This document shows, in pieces, positions 34,632-38,511 of a stretch of DNA of 38,511 nt. Source of the stretch: Amoeboradix gromovi (taxonomy: Eukaryota > Sanchytriomycota > Sanchytriomycetes > Sanchytriales > Sanchytriaceae); assembly GCA_018985225.1 (NCBI GenBank), contig JADGIF010000020.1, forward strand, positions 1 to 38,511, in the 5' to 3' direction. The notes under the pieces were generated by a model. It saw only the letters and a list, made by a program, of their open reading frames with translations, had not been told where the DNA came from and ran no database searches. The translations under genes were made by a program, and so were the position numbers. Position 1 is the first letter of the stretch. Each line of letters opens with the position of its first letter.

Positions 34632-37515
34632 ATGGACACTGAAGCTGCAAATTCTGCTTCATTCTTTGAGCAACATCTCTCTAATTTACCTAATAATTAC
34701 TTATACACCATTGATCAAGAGTACTCATTCACGATTCCTGTAGAAACAGTTGAACATGTTATTTCACCTGATTTTAAGTTAGATGTATCTGTTAATACCG
34801 GCGTCTCTGTATTTCTACATTACACCGGCTCTGAACACTTGGGGGTTCCTATTGTTTACCACTTAACTTTATCAGATAAATCCTCAGGTTTTCAAAATCA
34901 TCGTTTTTCTACCCACCCTGAAGAGCAATCAAGTGGTTATAATAACTTTGTCCTTTTTGTCCCTAACACTGTGTTGGAATTTCATTTGTGCGTGATCAAT
35001 GATCCTACAATGGTTCTATTCCACCACTTAAACAATTACAACTCTCGTCTAGTTACAGGTTGCATTGGTCTAAACAATCAAGGCGCTACTTGCTATTTAA
35101 ACAGTTTATTACAATCTCTTTACATAACCAATATATTCCATTTCCATGTCAACACTATAGACACTCTAAACCATAATCCTAACAATTCCGTTGCTCTGGC
35201 ACTTCAAAGATTGTTTTATAAAATGCAAATATCCAATACTGCTGCAAATACCAATGAGCTTACTTCTTCCTTTGGTTGGCATTCTTTTGAAGCATTTCAG
35301 CAGCATGACATTCAGGAGTTATTGAGGGTTTTGCAAGACCATTTAGAAGAAGAGCTGATCAAATTAAACAAATCGAATTTCATTAGGTCTATATTTGGCG
35401 GCACTTTGAGGTCCTATATCAAGTGCATCAATATTGATTACACTAGTGATCAGTTCAATCCATTTTACGATTTACAACTTCAAGTAAAGAATAACAGTAA
35501 TCTAGATAATGCGTTCAAACACTACCTGATTCAAGAGACTCTAGATGGTGATAATCAATATTCCTATAACAATGAGAAGCACGACGCCATTAAGGGCTTA
35601 TCGCTTTACGAATTTCCATTGGTACTTCATCTGCAACTATGTAGATTTGAGTATGATTTTAATAACGATTGCATGGTCAAATTAAATGATTACTTTGAAT
35701 ATCCTCCGGTGCTAAATGTATTTGAGTACCTCGATGCAAATAGCCCTCAGCGCATACAGTGCTTAAATCAATTCAACGCGTCATCTACTAGTGAAAGTCC
35801 ACAAGATGAGCCCCAGCTATTGTATGATTTGTACACTGTTATGGTACACGCAGGGGATGTTAATCATGGCCATTACTATGCGTATATAAAGGTCGACGAT
35901 GTATGGTACAAATGTGATGATGAGTTAGTCACTATAGCGCAGCACAACCATGTTTTTACAGATAACTATGGCCAAGCCAACAGCAACAATAACAATACAA
36001 TGTATTCGACTAGGTATTCTACTAGGTTTAAATCGAGTACTAATGCGTACATGCTTGTGTACTTCAAAAGAGATGCAATCAATGATATCATTAACAGTGT
36101 CGACAATACTCCATTGCATGTGATTAATCAAATTACTACTGAAATTAACGAGTATAATGAGCAGGTTAAACGTAAGCTCTACTTTGATTCACATATAACA
36201 ATCAAGATATACTCACTGGAAAACATGGATTCAATCGGCACCTTTATAATAAACCATCCATGGCTACCAGACAGCGTTCACGAACAGTTAGAAGTTGAGA
36301 ACATTACACATAATGAGCTGCTACTAAAATTGGACTCTAATTACTACTATTACATACTGGTGCAGCATAATACATTCCCACATCATTACAAACCAATGTT
36401 TTTGATAAATGATAGCAACTCGTTGAACACATTAATACAGCACTTTGACTCTGGTAGGTGTATGCATATAATGAAAATAGCAAAGTGTGAAATAACTACA
36501 AACACAAGATTTATATTCATCAAGTTGTATAATTCAACTACAAAAACCATGAGTAATGTCATGGCGGAATACGTGGACGGGTTACAGACTATCAATGACC
36601 TATTGAAAACAGCGATTTATGCTTTACCGGGACTCCAAGGGCCCCTCATTGCTGTGGATGAGCTCTACAAGGAGTTGGATGTAAATGCCCTGATAATGGA
36701 TTACTATGAGAATGATGGTAACATAATTTACGTTACCAATGACGCACAACAGTTACAGGCATACTTGGACGACTATTACAACCGCATAAAAGTCAACATA
36801 CATGTAGACCGGGGTTCAGATGCAACTCTTGATGCAAATGCCTCTGGACCCTCTCCAGAGCTGATAGTGAATAGATTTATAAGTTATACCGATTTGATGG
36901 ATTTAATTAAGCAGAAGTTCGATATAAACGATTTCAAGATATACAACAGACAAGTGGAAATAAATTCTACCAATGTCAACTATCAGCTAAATCAGCAAAT
37001 AGTGGATATCACATGTAGATTGAATGAAAACAAACTACGAAAGATAGTAGAATTGGGTAAAATGGTATTAGCTACTAATATAGAAGGAAGTGAAAATTAC
37101 CGGTAAAACTAGACTGCAAGACCTTTTACAAGATGGATTAATGGGATACGGGATATATCAGCACGACATAGAAGAGCTTAGTGAAGACGTGCTTGTAAAG
37201 GACGTACCAGAGTATGTGCAATTGGTATCGACAGAGGTGATAAAGAACAAGGTCAAGGTTGTACATGTAGATGGAACATTGAGCAAGAAACATGGAATAC
37301 CATTCTATATAGAGAACAAAGGAGAGTATAAGAAATACAAGGAAGAACTGCTTAAGAAATTAGGAAACACTCAATTTAAAATATATAATGCAAATCAGGG
37401 GCTATATAATTTACCAAAAGAGTGCATTAAGGATGATGAGATAGTAGAAAATGGGAATTATATTGCAGTAGATCATCCAGAGAAGAAATCTGTTAACAAG
37501 ATAACTATAGGATAA
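34632..37515 (+). CDS. USP7: USP7/Ubp15-type ubiquitin-specific protease, one 19-nt intron
   Basis: This deubiquitinase belongs to the USP7/Ubp15 branch, which trims ubiquitin from nuclear and peroxisomal substrates. Residues about 25-135 are a TRAF/MATH-like domain. The catalytic domain follows, with the Cys box GLNNQGATCYLNSLLQSLY (146-164, catalytic Cys154), QQHDIQELLRVL, TLDGDNQY, LVLHLQLCRFEYD and the His box GHYYAYIK (413-420, His414). It ends WYKCDDELV, which supplies the third residue. The rest (about 460-954) is the family's ubiquitin-like tail. Exon 1 (34632-37064) ends IVELGKM. After a 19-nt intron (37065-37083) exon 2 continues KEVKITGKTRLQDLLQDG and ends near HPEKKSVNKITIG, giving 954 residues against about 1100 in animals. 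AATAAAT follows at 37527-37533. Identification is firm. Confidence 0.94.
37065..37083 (+). other. 19-nt intron in the USP7-like gene
   Basis: The intron reads GTATTAGCTACTAATATAG, in phase 0. It contains CTAAT with A at position 14, part of a full TACTAAT branch-point-like motif. Without splicing the protein ends 13 codons later and loses its last 144 residues. Confidence 0.88.
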
Positions 37516-37924
37516 TGGAATAATATAATAAATAAGCATTATACAATTAATTTTATTAAAAACATTCTCATCTCTTTTTGGAAACAATGTTGCTTAAATG
37601 ACCAAGAGTTTCCACAGAGTAACTAATATTGCCAGTCAATCTGTTACAATGGTTGCTCACTTCCTAGTTATCGTAATACAGGCTTTGTTATTAAATAAGT
37701 ATGCTCTGGCTTATATGATTTGAAGACTGTTGTCATAAATTAAAAAGGGATTATCCAACTTTTATTCTATGGAAGAAAGCGATATTTTGAAATGATAATA
37801 TTCCTTTAATTACTGTAATAGTTTATTTCAACTCGAATTGATACTATAAATATCGCAAATTGGACAGAAATTCTGAGAATTATCTATACGTTATATTCGT
37901 TTAGCACACAATTTACATCAAAAA
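37516..37924. other. Gene-poor stretch with a relic
   Basis: This contains the poly(A) signal of the USP7-like gene and the relic at 37590-37690. The remainder shows no coding frame and no recognised repeat. Confidence 0.5.
37590..37690 (-). mobile_element. Decayed TnpB/Fanzor-like conserved block
   Basis: The minus strand carries AGTGAGCAAC, TTGTAACAGATTGACTGGCAA and ACTCTGTGGAAACTCTTG, which align with the conserved block of the copies at 19445 and 13465. The coding end and the right end are too diverged to recognise. Confidence 0.5.
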
Positions 37925-38119
37925 ATGCAATGCAAGTTTGGATTAATTCCTAATTTCAATCTGAGGTCGGTGAGAATAGATTGGATTATTCCATGTGGGA
38001 TTAATATTAACAACGAAAATACTGACTTGAAGCTGCTTTTTGTAGTATTTGAGTATCCAAGGGCAAATTCTATATTTCCAAAATTGCAATTGCAGAGGAT
38101 TGTAGAATACTTTGGCTAG
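37925..38119 (+). CDS. Small ORF of uncertain status, 64 residues
   Basis: This ATG-initiated frame reads MQCKFGLIPNFNLRSVRID ... LLFVVFEYPRANSIFPK ... IVEYFG. I do not recognise it. It has no signal peptide or motif, and no AATAAAT lies just behind the stop (the nearest, AAATAAATCC, is about 90 nt away). It may be a chance frame, a small gene, or an exon of a gene whose other exons run off the right edge. Confidence 0.22.
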   Translation: MQCKFGLIPNFNLRSVRIDWIIPCGININNENTDLKLLFVVFEYPRANSIFPKLQLQRIVEYFG

Positions 38120-38511
38120 ACATAACTTACTGAAAGAAGTTAAAGTTGGAGGAGCGTGAAGATTCGTTTAAATTATAGAGACGTACTAGCTTGATTCGAG
38201 CATAAAATAAATCCATTTACTAATATACTGTGCATGAGTAATATTGTTTTAGTACTTTGATTAATCTATTGAACTGAATCGGTGTTGAGATTAGATCAAT
38301 CTAAACTCATGTTTAGTCACAATTTTGATATTCATTTATCAGGATGCTTTAGCATTCTTCAACGATCTTAAATGGGTTCCAGAGGCACTCATGTAATACA
38401 CAGTTTTCAAATCAAAGAAATCAACAGGATCTACAATGCAGTAGCAGCGACAATGTATCAGTGGACTGTTTACAATAAGTTAATTTGGCTAATTAGCTTG
38501 TAGGCGAGTTG
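38120..38511. other. Right-edge stretch, nothing secure
   Basis: No secure gene is visible. A short plus-strand frame near 38325-38395 (QDALAFFNDLKWVPEALM, then a stop) looks protein-like but has no start codon and no recognisable family. It could be a terminal exon or an old gene fragment. Confidence 0.35.

Noticed and set aside
34445-34639. A minus-strand 64-residue frame ending KYWLPRTSKVFLG
   Set aside because: It looks protein-like, but the only start is GTG and it overlaps the start of the USP7-like gene on the other strand. No ATG or plausible upstream exon was found.
1122-37515. An apicomplexan source such as Babesia microti, suggested by the very short introns
   Set aside because: Apicomplexans lack complex I, and the window has a complete NDUFS1 plus a fungal-type CCH1 and a DUF2415 WD40 protein.
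1122-37515. A ciliate source, suggested by short introns
   Set aside because: The reported heterotrich introns are 15-16 nt, and the gene content (CCH1-type channel, DUF2415 protein, DOT1, muskelin together) fits the fungal side better. TAA, TAG and TGA all act as stops, which rules out ciliates with reassigned codons.
37925-38119. An 18-nt GT-AG segment near the end of the small right-hand ORF as an intron
   Set aside because: Removing it leads at once to a stop codon and does not extend the protein.
1-38511. CRISPR arrays or bacterial-type operons
   Set aside because: No regularly spaced direct repeats are visible, and the genes are eukaryotic with spliceosomal introns.

Overview
The window looks like a compact, AT-rich nuclear genome from an early-branching member of the fungal side of the opisthokonts (Holomycota). 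The clues are a fungal-type four-repeat calcium channel (CCH1 family), a DUF2415-type WD40 protein, muskelin, DOT1, NUF2 and a USP7/Ubp15-type deubiquitinase. The standard genetic code is used. A nuclear complex I 75 kDa subunit (NDUFS1) argues against apicomplexans and the microsporidia-like parasites that lost complex I. The exact taxon cannot be fixed from the sequence; a rozellid/Paramicrosporidium-like or aphelid-like lineage is my inference.

Layout, left to right: a decayed TnpB/Fanzor-like relic (about 140-300); an orphan 152-residue gene (661-1119) tail-to-tail with proteasome subunit alpha1 (1122-1854); a gene-free stretch; a large predicted helical orphan (2736-5294); NDUFS1 (5572-7663); the CCH1-like channel (8260-13233); a cluster of TnpB/Fanzor-like relics around an MBIP-like nuclear protein (14150-14812); an inverted-repeat element (15207-15621); a secreted GH35 beta-galactosidase (15904-18918); the best-preserved TnpB/Fanzor relic (19445-19985); a small ORF head-to-head with muskelin (20490-22608); a 2047-residue BEACH-family-like protein without a BEACH domain (22924-29067); a second inverted-repeat element (29721-30127) next to the WD40 gene (30183-31212); DOT1 (31499-32680) and NUF2 (32848-34092); USP7 (34632-37515); and a gene-poor right end with one more relic.

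Two features run across the window. First, five genes each carry one intron of exactly 19 nt, all in the 3' part of the gene, with an invariant A at intron position 14 in a YTNAY context and a TAG end. Several C-terminal exons are visible only once these introns are removed. Second, the intergenic DNA is littered with decayed copies of one TnpB/Fanzor-type element. Each copy carries the end of the nuclease reading frame followed by a conserved block of roughly 100-150 nt that can fold into a cloverleaf in one copy and is a candidate guide-RNA (omega RNA) scaffold. A separate family of about 410 bp terminal-inverted-repeat elements shares the same intergenic regions.

The genes are housekeeping functions (proteolysis, respiration, calcium entry, chromatin, kinetochore, ubiquitin removal) and do not form an operon-like pathway. 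Genes end close to an AATAAAT heptamer that often overlaps the stop codon.
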